Numbered from the stretch's first letter, positions 7,999-16,026 are shown. The stretch is DNA of 16,719 nucleotides from Bacteroidales bacterium UBA5433 (GCA_002427525.1 DIRP01000015.1:1376-18094), one strand, 5' to 3'. Made by a program: numbers and translations. Notes: a model not told the origin generated them from the sequence alone.

Positions 7999-8628
7999 CT
8001 AGACCTCCAATATTACATAAGAACCGGTGGCACCGGGAACAGAACCTTTTACCACTACTAAATTGTTCTCGGGGATAATTTTTATTACCCTAAGATTCAG
8101 AACTTTTACTCTTTCTCCACCCATACGTCCGGCCATTTTTTTGCCTTTAAAGACACGTGATGGCCAGGAAGAAGCCCCCAGAGACCCCGGGGCACGGAGA
8201 CGGTTGTGTTGACCGTGGGATTGACCTCCTACTCCGGAAAAGCCGTGACGTTTTACAACGCCCTGAAATCCTTTCCCTTTGGAAATCCCGGTAACATCCA
8301 CCCAGTCAATAAGGCTGGGATCAAAGATGTCATTGACGGTCAATGTGTCGCCCAAGCGCATTTCTTTTTTAAAATCATTGGGAAACTCCACCAATTTGCG
8401 TTTGGGTGTGGTATTTGCCTTTTTAAAATGGCCCTGTAGGGCCGCGCTGGTGTGTTTTTCTTTTTTCTCGTCATAGGCAAGTTGAACGGCGGCATAACCA
8501 TCTTTCTCTTCCGTTCTCACTTGCGTAACTACACACGGACCAGCCTCAATCACAGTGCAGGGAATGTTTTTCCCGTTACTGTCGAAAACCGAGGTCATCC
8601 CGATTTTCTTTCCAATTAATCCAGGCAT
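7999..8628 (-). CDS. rplC: 50S ribosomal protein L3, first gene of the ribosomal operon here
   Basis: A 209-residue L3 that starts 23S rRNA assembly and reaches toward the peptidyl-transferase centre. The N-terminus MPGLIGKKIGMTSVFD, the central KGKGFQGVVKRHGFSGVGGQ and the C-terminal RVFKGKKMAGRMGGERV are signatures. The usual upstream neighbour rpsJ (S10) is missing. Instead there is a 94-nt gap after carB with a well-formed promoter and a hairpin, making rplC the promoter-proximal gene. Confidence 0.98.
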   Translation of the reverse strand: MPGLIGKKIGMTSVFDSNGKNIPCTVIEAGPCVVTQVRTEEKDGYAAVQLAYDEKKEKHTSAALQGHFKKANTTPKRKLVEFPNDFKKEMRLGDTLTVNDIFDPSLIDWVDVTGISKGKGFQGVVKRHGFSGVGGQSHGQHNRLRAPGSLGASSWPSRVFKGKKMAGRMGGERVKVLNLRVIKIIPENNLVVVKGSVPGATGSYVILEV

Positions 8629-8668
8629 TGGTTGTTAATTTGGTGTTTATCAATAAAATGAACGATCT

Positions 8669-8683
8669 CCGCAGAAAATGCGG
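8669..8683 (-). promoter_or_regulatory. hairpin at the predicted 5' end of the ribosomal operon mRNA
   Basis: On the minus strand CCGCA-TTTTC-TGCGG is a perfect 5-bp GC-rich stem with a 5-nt loop. It begins about 5 nt past the TAnnTTTG box, so it would sit at or within a base or two of the 5' end of a roughly 55-nt leader. No T-tract follows, so it is not a terminator for carB. Possible roles are mRNA stabilisation or ribosomal-protein autoregulation; both are inference. Confidence 0.55.
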
Positions 8684-8687
8684 GTTG

Positions 8688-8718
8688 CAAAGATAGACGT
8701 AATTTTGGAAAATGCAAA
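8688..8718 (-). promoter_or_regulatory. Bacteroidota-type promoter of the rplC-rpsC operon
   Basis: On the minus strand TTTG (8718-8715), 19 nt, then TATCTTTG (8695-8688) matches the consensus TTTG-N19-21-TAnnTTTG at every defined position. The upstream box lies 4 nt after the carB TAA. This is the best promoter match in the window and suits a highly expressed ribosomal operon. Confidence 0.82.
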
Positions 8719-8722
8719 AATT

Positions 8723-11700
8723 TTAATACTCCTGCCAGCTCTTTATTTGAATGTCTTCCAGGGTAAGAGAACAAAAAGCCGTAATAAAGGCATCGGCAAG
8801 ACGGGCATTGGTCAGTAAGGGAATATTCAAGTCAATGGCAGCCCTTCTTACTTTATATCCGTTATCCAATTCTCCTGCCGAGAGGTCGCGTGGGATATTT
8901 ACCACAAGATCAATCTCTTTTCCATGCATAAGGTCCAAAGCCTGCGGGGTTTTTCCCAAATCTCCCGGCCAATAAACCCGGTGCGAAGGAATTCCATTCT
9001 CTTTAAGGAACCGGTATGTCCCACCCGTTGCGTACAGGCGGTATCCTTTCTGATGCAACAACGTTGCTGCATTGAGCATATCCACTTTCTGACGCGGTGT
9101 TCCCGTAGAAAGCAATATACCTTTAACAGGAATTCTGTACCCGACAGCCAACATACTTATAAGAACAGCCTCCGGAGTATCGTCTGCAATACACCCTACT
9201 TCTCCCGTAGAAGCCATATCCACTCCCAGTACCGGGTCTGCTTTTTGCAACCGGTTGAATGAAAATTGCGATGCCTTGATACCCACATAATCCAAATCAA
9301 ATTCATTCTTTTCCGGAAGATTTACAGGAATACCGAGCATAACCTTGGTGGCCATTTCAATAAAATTGATTTTCAACACCTTGCTCACAAACGGAAAACT
9401 CCTGGATGCCCGCAGGTTACATTCAATTACCTTAATCTCATTTCCCTTAGCCAGATATTGAATATTAAAAGGTCCGGTAATGTTCAGTTCTTCTGCAATT
9501 TTGCGGGTAATCCTTTTAATACGCCGAAGGGTTTCCACATACAGCTTCTGAGCGGGAAACTGAATGGTAGCATCGCCGCTGTGAACCCCGGCAAATTCCA
9601 CATGCTCGCTTATGGCATAGGCCAGGACTTCTCCCTTACGCGCCACTGCATCCATTTCAACTTCTTTGGCATGCTCAATAAACCGGCTGACCACCACGGG
9701 GTGCTGTTTACTCACATTGGCCGCCTGCCTCAGGAACCGCTCCAGCTCTTCCATGTTGGAACAGACGTTCATAGCTGCTCCGCTCAACACATAACTCGGC
9801 CTGACAAGAACAGGGAATCCCACGTCGCGTACAAAAGCCTCAATGGCTTTCAACGAGGTAAGCTCCTTCCACGCGGGCTGGTCCACATCTATACGGTCCA
9901 GCATGGCCGAAAACTTATGGCGGTCTTCTGCATTGTCTATGTATTGTGCCGGAGTCCCCAGGATAGGAACGTTCTGCTTATCTAAAATAACAGCCAGGTT
10001 GTTGGGGATCTGACCTCCCGTGGACAAAATCACCCCCATGGGAGCTTCCAGCTCTACAATATCCATCACCCGTTCGTTGGTAAGCTCGTCAAAATACAGC
10101 CGGTCACATACGTCGTAATCGGTAGAAACCGTTTCGGGATTGTAATTGATCATGACAGACCGGTACCCTTCACTACGGATGGTATTCAGGGCCTGAACGC
10201 CACACCAGTCAAATTCCACGGAACTGCCAATACGGTACGCCCCGGATCCCAAAACCACAACCGATCGGCCGTCCTTCTCGTAGGCTATATCGTGTGTTTT
10301 CCCACCATACGTCAGGTACAGGTAATTTGTTCCGGCCGGGTATTCCCCCGCCAGGGTATCTATCTGCTTAACTACCGGCGTAATCCCAAAAGATTTCCTC
10401 AAACGCCGCACCGTTAGCGGATGCTCTTGCGTCATAGCGTCTTTCCACAACGCCCGTGCAATCTGAAAGTCTGAAAACCCTTTGCGCTTTGCCTCGTACA
10501 GCAATTCAATTTCTGCCTCGCCCCAGTTTTTGGCCTGCTGCTCCGGGTTCTTGACCTGCTGCTCCCGACCAACCGGCAGGGACAGCGCTTCCAATTTCCT
10601 GCCCGTTTCTATAATACCCTGCAGTTTGTATAAAAACCACCGATCAATATGGGTCAGGTCGTGGATCTGCTCTACCGAATATCCGGCTTGCATGGCTTTG
10701 CTTATCACAAAAATCCTCATATCCGTTGGCTCGTGCAAGGCCTTGTCAACATCTGCAATAACCAGGTCCCGGTTCTCCATAAACCCGTGCATACCCTGCC
10801 CAATCATACGCAAGCCTTTCTGAATGGCTTCTTCAAAAGTTCGTCCAACAGCCATCACTTCTCCAACAGACTTCATGCTGCTGCCAATGGTCTTATCAAT
10901 TCCATGAAATTTCCCTAAATCCCAGCGCGGAATTTTGCAAACCACATAATCCAGGGCCGGTTCATAAAAAGCCGAGGTGGAACCGGTAACGGAGTTTTTC
11001 AACTGGTGCAGGCCGAAGCCCAAAGCTAGCTTTGCGGCCACGAAAGCCAGCGGATACCCGGTTGCCTTGGAGGCCAGCGCAGAGGAACGGCTCAGCCGTG
11101 CATTGACTTCAATAACCCGGTACTCGTCACTGCTTACGTCAAAGGCGTACTGCACGTTGCATTCTCCTACCACTCCAATATGACGAACAATTTTTATGGC
11201 AATTTCTCTGAGCAAGCCGAGTTCCCGGCTGTTGAGCGTTTGTGCAGGCGCTACTACAATACTTTCGCCCGTATGGATTCCCAGGGGGTCAAAGTTTTCC
11301 ATATGGCATACGGCAATGCAATGGTCGTATTTGTCCCGTACTACCTCAAACTCTATTTCTTTCCAGCCTTTCAGGCTTTTTTCCACCAGCACCTGGGGTG
11401 AATAAGCAAACGCTTTCTCCGCCAACACCCGCAACTCGGCATCGGTATCACAAAATCCCGATCCCAGACCTCCCAACGCATACGCGGCACGTAAAATAAC
11501 AGGATATCCCAACTGCCGGGCTGCTTCCAAAGCCTGCTCCACAGATTGTACAGCCATACTTTGAATAGTTTTTACCTGTATTTCATCAAGTTTACGTACA
11601 AACAACTCCCGGTCTTCTGTATCCATTACAGATTGAATTGGGGTTCCCAAAATCTCCACACCGTATTTTTCAAAAACACCGTTTTGATATAAGGCCACCC

Positions 11701-11983
11701 CGCAATTCAAAGCTGTTTGTCCGCCAAAAGCCAGCAATACACCTTGCGGACGTTCTTTTTTAATGATTTGTTCAACAAAAAAAGGGGTGATGGGCAAAAA
11801 ATATACGGTATCCGCCACACCTTCAGAAGTCTGTACCGTGGCAATGTTGGGGTTGATCAAGACTGTTTTTATGCCTTCTTCTTTAATGGCTTTCAGTGCC
11901 TGAGATCCGGAATAATCAAATTCCCCCGCCTCTCCAATTTTAAGGGCACCCGAGCCCAGCAACAGTATTTTATCCGGTTTCAT
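8723..11983 (-). CDS. carB: carbamoyl phosphate synthase large subunit
   Basis: A 1086-residue CarB, slightly longer than the about 1073 of E. coli. It makes carbamoyl phosphate from bicarbonate, ammonia and two ATP for pyrimidine and arginine synthesis. I start at the ATG at 11983 (MKPDKILLLGSGALKIGEAG), 4 nt after the carA stop; the frame upstream only overlaps carA. Both ATP-grasp halves are present: the first opens with LGSGALKIGEAGEFDYSG, the second with LGSGAYRIGSSVEFDWCGVQ. Between them is the oligomerisation region. The C-terminal MGS-like allosteric domain includes GYRLYATGGTYRFLKENG and ends in SWQEY. No inactivating change is obvious. The inter-half linker at about residues 474-487 has a small tandem duplication. 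No terminator separates it from the ribosomal promoter. Confidence 0.98.
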   Translation of the reverse strand: MKPDKILLLGSGALKIGEAGEFDYSGSQALKAIKEEGIKTVLINPNIATVQTSEGVADTVYFLPITPFFVEQIIKKERPQGVLLAFGGQTALNCGVALYQNGVFEKYGVEILGTPIQSVMDTEDRELFVRKLDEIQVKTIQSMAVQSVEQALEAARQLGYPVILRAAYALGGLGSGFCDTDAELRVLAEKAFAYSPQVLVEKSLKGWKEIEFEVVRDKYDHCIAVCHMENFDPLGIHTGESIVVAPAQTLNSRELGLLREIAIKIVRHIGVVGECNVQYAFDVSSDEYRVIEVNARLSRSSALASKATGYPLAFVAAKLALGFGLHQLKNSVTGSTSAFYEPALDYVVCKIPRWDLGKFHGIDKTIGSSMKSVGEVMAVGRTFEEAIQKGLRMIGQGMHGFMENRDLVIADVDKALHEPTDMRIFVISKAMQAGYSVEQIHDLTHIDRWFLYKLQGIIETGRKLEALSLPVGREQQVKNPEQQAKNWGEAEIELLYEAKRKGFSDFQIARALWKDAMTQEHPLTVRRLRKSFGITPVVKQIDTLAGEYPAGTNYLYLTYGGKTHDIAYEKDGRSVVVLGSGAYRIGSSVEFDWCGVQALNTIRSEGYRSVMINYNPETVSTDYDVCDRLYFDELTNERVMDIVELEAPMGVILSTGGQIPNNLAVILDKQNVPILGTPAQYIDNAEDRHKFSAMLDRIDVDQPAWKELTSLKAIEAFVRDVGFPVLVRPSYVLSGAAMNVCSNMEELERFLRQAANVSKQHPVVVSRFIEHAKEVEMDAVARKGEVLAYAISEHVEFAGVHSGDATIQFPAQKLYVETLRRIKRITRKIAEELNITGPFNIQYLAKGNEIKVIECNLRASRSFPFVSKVLKINFIEMATKVMLGIPVNLPEKNEFDLDYVGIKASQFSFNRLQKADPVLGVDMASTGEVGCIADDTPEAVLISMLAVGYRIPVKGILLSTGTPRQKVDMLNAATLLHQKGYRLYATGGTYRFLKENGIPSHRVYWPGDLGKTPQALDLMHGKEIDLVVNIPRDLSAGELDNGYKVRRAAIDLNIPLLTNARLADAFITAFCSLTLEDIQIKSWQEY
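10526..10565 (-). repeat. 21-bp tandem duplication inside carB
   Basis: GTTTTTGGCCTGCTGCTCC (10526-10544) and GTTCTTGACCTGCTGCTCC (10547-10565) match at 17 of 19 positions, with a 21-bp period. On the coding strand this gives EQQVKNP-EQQAKNW, in phase, so it adds seven codons without a frameshift. It falls in a loop between the two synthetase halves, in a part of CarB that varies in length. Confidence 0.8.
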
Positions 11984-11987
11984 AGGC

Positions 11988-13073
11988 TCAAAGATTTTTA
12001 TAAATTGTTGAATCAAACTGCGTAGCAAAGAAAAGACCGGACTGGTGACGTATGCCCTCCACACTCCCGTCGTTCAGGTTGATAAAAGAAGGTATCCAAT
12101 CTCTCGGCAAACTTTCCGCTTCCAGCACATACCCGTGGTTCTGCGAGGTAATCATGCATTTTCCTGTTTCTGTATCAAGAACAGGCTGGTTGTGCCCGCG
12201 GTGTCCGTTCTTCATGGGCAGTACATTTCCTCCGGCTGCCAATCCCAGCAACAAATGGCCCAGACCAGTCCCGGCAACGGGCTTCTCTCCCGCCAATGCA
12301 TAACGGAGGTGTTCTATGGTTTTAGCACACAGGCGGGGGTCTCCCGGCCCGTTACTTATAAGAATCCCGTCGTAGGACAGGTGCCTGAAATCGTAGTCCC
12401 AGGGCACCCTCACCACCGTCAGGCCACTTTGCAACATGTCGCGCAGGATACTATGCCGCACACCGCAATCCACCAGCACTATTTTTTTTGCCCCCGGATT
12501 GCCTTGGTACGTTATTACTTCCCGGCAGGAGACTCCGGCCACCGGGTGATTGTCTGCTGAGCTACCGGTAGTGCTGCCACCCGTATTACTACCAACTATA
12601 CCACTACCCCTATCACTGCCAACAGTATTCACTGACTTATCTCCCCCTGCCACCAGCCTCCCTTTCAGAGGACCTTTTTCCCTGAGTACCTGTACAAGCG
12701 CCCGGGTGTCCACATCGTAAATACCCGGAACCTTCTCCTCGGCCAGCCAGTCTTCCAGACTTTTATCCGCACTCCAATGGCTGAAAGAGCGGCTGGGATC
12801 AAAAACCACCAGCCCCTTTATTTGAATTTTCTCACTTTCCAGACAGCGCGAGATACCTTGCTGGTCTGTACTTCTGTCCGGAACTCCGTAATTGCCAACC
12901 AACGGGTACGTTAAAACCAGTATGTGACCGGCAAGAGACGGGTCTGTAAGCAGTTCCGGATACCCTGTCATACCCGTATGAAAAACAACGGTTCCACTGG
13001 CAGAGGCTATATGACCGAACGACCTCCCCCCAAAGACAGTTCCGTCTTCCAGAATTATTTGTGCTTTGCTCAT
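11988..13073 (-). CDS. carA: carbamoyl phosphate synthase small subunit, glutaminase triad missing
   Basis: A 361-residue CarA homologue from the ATG at 13073 (MSKAQIILEDGTVFGGRSFG); a GTG two codons upstream is also possible. The N-terminal domain is intact, including TGMTGYPELLTDPSLAGH, TYPLVGNYGVP and YDVDTRALVQVLREKG. The class I glutamine amidotransferase domain keeps VLVDCGVRHSILRDML, ISNGPGDP, GHRGHNQPV and ITSQNHG. Its catalytic parts are gone, however. The motif normally GICLGHQLL or GICMGNQLL reads GTGLGHLLL, so the nucleophile Cys is Gly270 and the substrate-binding Gln is Leu274. The C-terminus reads FFATQFDSTIYKNL and stops, so the HPE triad residues and about 25-30 following residues are absent. 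The interdomain linker (about 144-177) is Gly/Ser/Thr-rich. The frame is otherwise clean, so this does not look like a simple frameshift. Glutamine hydrolysis is very unlikely; it may still support CarB structurally or allosterically. Confidence 0.95.
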   Translation of the reverse strand: MSKAQIILEDGTVFGGRSFGHIASASGTVVFHTGMTGYPELLTDPSLAGHILVLTYPLVGNYGVPDRSTDQQGISRCLESEKIQIKGLVVFDPSRSFSHWSADKSLEDWLAEEKVPGIYDVDTRALVQVLREKGPLKGRLVAGGDKSVNTVGSDRGSGIVGSNTGGSTTGSSADNHPVAGVSCREVITYQGNPGAKKIVLVDCGVRHSILRDMLQSGLTVVRVPWDYDFRHLSYDGILISNGPGDPRLCAKTIEHLRYALAGEKPVAGTGLGHLLLGLAAGGNVLPMKNGHRGHNQPVLDTETGKCMITSQNHGYVLEAESLPRDWIPSFINLNDGSVEGIRHQSGLFFATQFDSTIYKNL

Positions 13074-13095
13074 GACCACACGTTAAAAGACCCGG

Positions 13096-13126
13096 CAAAG
13101 GTATGAAAAATTATAAGGTAGTAAGC
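13096..13126 (-). promoter_or_regulatory. candidate promoter of carAB
   Basis: On the minus strand TACCTTTG (13103-13096) matches the TAnnTTTG element and lies 22 nt upstream of the carA ATG. The expected upstream box at 19-21 nt spacing is poor; the nearest TTG (13131-13129) would need a 25-nt spacer. The position is sensible, since the gap before it separates carA from the peptidase gene. No operator for pyrimidine or arginine regulators is recognisable. Confidence 0.5.
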
Positions 13127-13217
13127 ACCAACGGCAGTTAGACACACCGGCAAACGGTCTGTATCGGCAAAGGAAAACATTGGCTCCCCGTTTTTTTTGG
13201 TACAGCGAGCCGCAGCC

Positions 13218-14333
13218 CTACTTAAAAAACGCAGCGACTTTCTCTGCAGGCAATGCTTCGACCGTCCGGCCACCAATGCCCGTCATGGTTTCTGCTGCAA
13301 AAAGCGAGTTCAGAATGGCTTCTTCCGTGGCCTCGATAGCAGCCATGAACAGCGACGAGCAATCGTCGTTATGCAGGTAAGACGGCGTGTAGAGCGGTGT
13401 GTTGCGAACCAGGTTTTCAGGAGCAACGGAAAGTGCCAGGACGTAATCGCCACTGCCATTCGAAGCAATGCCTCCCGTACGCGCCAAGCCCATCATACCT
13501 CGTTTGGCCAACCGTTCCAGGTTGCGCTCACTCAAAGGGGCATCGGTAATAATGACAATCATGCACGACCCGTCCGCCTTTTCTAGTTGGTTTTTATAGG
13601 AATATTGACCCAGACGCTCACCCACATTTACGCCGGCTATCTGAAGAACGCCACCGAAATTGGTTTGTGCCAGTACGCCCACGGTATAGCCTCCCAGACT
13701 TTGGGGCAAGACCCGGCTGCTGGTACCAATGCCGCCTTTGAAACCAAAACAAATAGTACCTGTTCCGGCACCTACATTACCTTCTTCAACGGGTCCCGTC
13801 GCAGCTTGTGCCAATGCCTGCAGCACATGGTCCGGCGTGATGTGCCGCCCCCGGATATCATTCAGTCCGCCGTCGTTTGTTTCGCCCACCACTGCATTGA
13901 CCGACTGCACCTTCTCGTTCCCGGGTTGTGCCAGCGTATAAGATATCAGGCCTTCCATTCCCGCAGCAACGGACAGGGTGTTGGTCAGAATAACAGGCGT
14001 TTCTATATTCCCCAGTTCTACTATCTGTGTTGTGCCGGCAATCTTACCAAAGCCGTTTCCTGCCCAAAAACCGGCCGGTACCTTTTCCCTGAAGATATTG
14101 CCTTCGTGAGGTATAATGGCCGTTACCCCGGTGCGGATACCGTCACCTTCAATCAATGTGACCTGACCTACCTTAACGCCTGCCACATCGGTAATGGCAT
14201 TGAGTGGTCCGGGCTGCATTACACCGGTCCGGATTCCGTAATCCCGCATTCTGACCGAAGTCTGAGCATAAAGCTGTGAACTAAAAGCTGTAAGCAGCAG
14301 CCCGGTAGCCAATAGTAAAAGTTTTTGTTTCAT
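13218..14333 (-). CDS. secreted P1 family peptidase (DmpA/BapA-type N-terminal nucleophile aminopeptidase)
   Basis: A 371-residue protein resembling L-aminopeptidase/D-esterase DmpA and beta-peptidyl aminopeptidases (family S58/P1). These are made as one chain and cut themselves before a serine, which becomes the N-terminal nucleophile. The predicted cut is G255-S256 in KADGSCMIVIITDAPL. Other matching parts are the N-terminal AITDVAGVKVGQVT, the glycine-rich GNVGAGTGTICFGFKGG (186-202), LAQTNFGG (221-228) and GIASNGSGDY (288-297). Residues 1-23 form a signal peptide, probably cleaved after LYA, so the enzyme is periplasmic or secreted. It starts 7 nt after the fhs stop, so the two are probably co-transcribed, although no functional link is evident. 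The natural substrate is unknown. Confidence 0.92.
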   Translation of the reverse strand: MKQKLLLLATGLLLTAFSSQLYAQTSVRMRDYGIRTGVMQPGPLNAITDVAGVKVGQVTLIEGDGIRTGVTAIIPHEGNIFREKVPAGFWAGNGFGKIAGTTQIVELGNIETPVILTNTLSVAAGMEGLISYTLAQPGNEKVQSVNAVVGETNDGGLNDIRGRHITPDHVLQALAQAATGPVEEGNVGAGTGTICFGFKGGIGTSSRVLPQSLGGYTVGVLAQTNFGGVLQIAGVNVGERLGQYSYKNQLEKADGSCMIVIITDAPLSERNLERLAKRGMMGLARTGGIASNGSGDYVLALSVAPENLVRNTPLYTPSYLHNDDCSSLFMAAIEATEEAILNSLFAAETMTGIGGRTVEALPAEKVAAFFK

Positions 14334-14340
14334 AATTTCA

Positions 14341-16008
14341 TTAACTAAGTCCTGTAATTACGCCGTCTTTGATGTCCATAAACTTGGCCTGAGGGTTTTT
14401 AGGCAGGCCGGGCATACGCAGAATATCCCCTGCGATGGCTACCAGCATTTCTGCTCCGTTGTTGATAATTACGTCGTGGATGTTCATCTCAAAATCATGG
14501 GCCACCCCGTACGCTTTGGAATCTGTAGAGAAAGAATACTGGGTTTTGGCTATACAAACGGGGTAATGAACCAATCCAAGAGCCTCTATGCGACGCATAC
14601 TTTCACGGGCTGTTTCGTAATAAAAAACATTCTTTGCTCCGTAAATACCGTGGGCAATTTTCCAAATTTTATCCTCTATGCTATCCTGCTCTGCATACGT
14701 AAATTGTAGCGCCCCGGAAGGCTTATTCTGAATGGTATCCACAACTACCCGGGCCAAATCTGCTGCACCTGCACCTCCTTCTACATAGGCATTGTTCACA
14801 GCAAACGGAACTCCAAGTTTCTCACAACGCTCACGGACCAGTGCTATTTCCTCTTCTGTATCCGTACCATACTTATTCAGAGCCACCACCAGGCTTTGGC
14901 CAAAATTGTGCAGGTTCTGCACGTGTTTTTCCAAATTGGCAAGCCCTTTTTCCACACTGTCCGGATCTTTTTCCTGCAACTTCGCAAGATTTCCTCCGCC
15001 GTGCATCTTCAGTCCCTGCAACGTGGCCACCAAAACGGTCAGTTTGGGTTGCAAGCCTCCTTTACGGCATTTGATATTGAAGAATTTCTCGGCACCCAAA
15101 TCGGCACCAAACCCGGCCTCGGTCACCACGTAATCGGCATGTGTCAAGGCCATTTTAGTTGCAACCAACGAGTTACATCCATGTGCAATGTTGGCAAACG
15201 GGCCTCCGTGAATAAAAGCCGGAGTGCCTTCCAGCGTTTGTACCAGGTTGGGATGCATGGCGTCTTTGAGGAGTATAGCGATAGCACCTGCTACCCCCAT
15301 ATCATCCACATAAAACGGCGTACCGTCGTGTTTGAATCCTAAAATAATTTTTCCAATCCGCTGCTTTAAATCATCCAGGTCTTTAGACAGGCACAGGATT
15401 GCCATAATCTCCGAGGCCGGTGTTATATCAAACCCCGTAGCACGTGTAATCCCGTTTGATTTGGCTCCCACTCCGGAAATGATGGCGCGCAAGGTGCGGT
15501 CGTTGACATCCAGCACCCTTTTCCAAACAATTTCCTGCAAGCAAATTCCGTGGTCCTGCTCCTGGAACAGATGGTTTTCAAGCAACGCGGAAATCATGTT
15601 GTTTGCCGAGGTGATGGCATGAAAGTCTCCGGTAAAGTGGAGGTTGATGTCTTCCATGGGAACCACCTGAGCATACCCGCCTCCGGCGGCCCCGCCCTTC
15701 ATTCCAAAACACGGTCCCAGGGACGGTTCACGTAACGCCACAATGGATTTTTTCCCAATATGGTTCAACCCCATAGACAAACCAATAGATACGGTTGTCT
15801 TACCCACACCGGCACGGGTGGGCGTTATGGCTGTAACCAGTATTAAGTTGCTTTTCTTAACTCTTTCTTCATCTATAAGAGTTTCGGGTACTTTAGCAAT
15901 GTGGTTGCCAATAAGGCTCAAATCTTCACAGGCAATGCCCGTTTCAGAAGCCACGTCCCTGATATCCCGCATTTTATAAGCACTTGAAATCTCAATATCT
16001 GTTTTCAT
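14341..16008 (-). CDS. fhs: formate-tetrahydrofolate ligase (10-formyl-THF synthetase)
   Basis: A 555-residue cytoplasmic enzyme, full length for the family. It joins formate to tetrahydrofolate with ATP, giving 10-formyl-THF for purine and one-carbon metabolism. The ATP-binding loop is TPTRAGVGKTT (62-72), then REPSLGPCFGMKGGAAGGGY, LHFTGDFHAITSANN and IANIAHG-type folate and ATP contacts (here PFANIAHGCNS). The C-terminus keeps AKTQYSFSTD and IAGDILRMPGLPKNPQA. The P-loop has Arg65 and Val68 where Pro and Glu are common in other phyla. The key GxGKT is intact, so the enzyme should be active. Its ATG lies 18 nt after the upstream partial gene's stop. I see no convincing promoter in that gap, so it may be co-transcribed with that gene. 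Confidence 0.98.
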   Translation of the reverse strand: MKTDIEISSAYKMRDIRDVASETGIACEDLSLIGNHIAKVPETLIDEERVKKSNLILVTAITPTRAGVGKTTVSIGLSMGLNHIGKKSIVALREPSLGPCFGMKGGAAGGGYAQVVPMEDINLHFTGDFHAITSANNMISALLENHLFQEQDHGICLQEIVWKRVLDVNDRTLRAIISGVGAKSNGITRATGFDITPASEIMAILCLSKDLDDLKQRIGKIILGFKHDGTPFYVDDMGVAGAIAILLKDAMHPNLVQTLEGTPAFIHGGPFANIAHGCNSLVATKMALTHADYVVTEAGFGADLGAEKFFNIKCRKGGLQPKLTVLVATLQGLKMHGGGNLAKLQEKDPDSVEKGLANLEKHVQNLHNFGQSLVVALNKYGTDTEEEIALVRERCEKLGVPFAVNNAYVEGGAGAADLARVVVDTIQNKPSGALQFTYAEQDSIEDKIWKIAHGIYGAKNVFYYETARESMRRIEALGLVHYPVCIAKTQYSFSTDSKAYGVAHDFEMNIHDVIINNGAEMLVAIAGDILRMPGLPKNPQAKFMDIKDGVITGLS

Positions 16009-16026
16009 AGTTCAACTATTTACGTG

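Noticed and set aside
9266..9985. Plus-strand 239-codon open frame antisense to carB
   Set aside because: It mirrors a conserved CarB coding region, has low-complexity shadow-like composition and matches no family I know.
11984..12064. N-terminal extension of CarB starting inside carA
   Set aside because: The 27 extra residues simply read the carA 3' end in another frame and do not match the CarB family, whose N-terminus fits the ATG at 11983.
13070..13180. A minus-strand 36-codon hydrophobic small ORF (MFSFADTDRLPVCLTAVGAY...) whose TGA overlaps the carA ATG, suggestive of a regulatory leader peptide
   Set aside because: The best promoter element for carA (13103-13096) lies inside it, so the main transcript would not contain its start. 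Its codons show no arginine run or other attenuation signal. It would be worth reconsidering only if a start site is mapped upstream of 13180.
13140..13217. Possible terminator after the P1 peptidase gene (GGCTC...GAGCC with an A-run in the loop)
   Set aside because: The arms are 20 nt apart and no T-tract follows on the coding strand, so it does not fit an intrinsic terminator.
15793..15825. Arg65 and Val68 in the P-loop of formate-tetrahydrofolate ligase as a possible inactivating change
   Set aside because: The essential Gly-x-Gly-Lys-Thr is intact, the rest of the protein is well conserved, and these two positions vary among Bacteroidota homologues as far as I recall.
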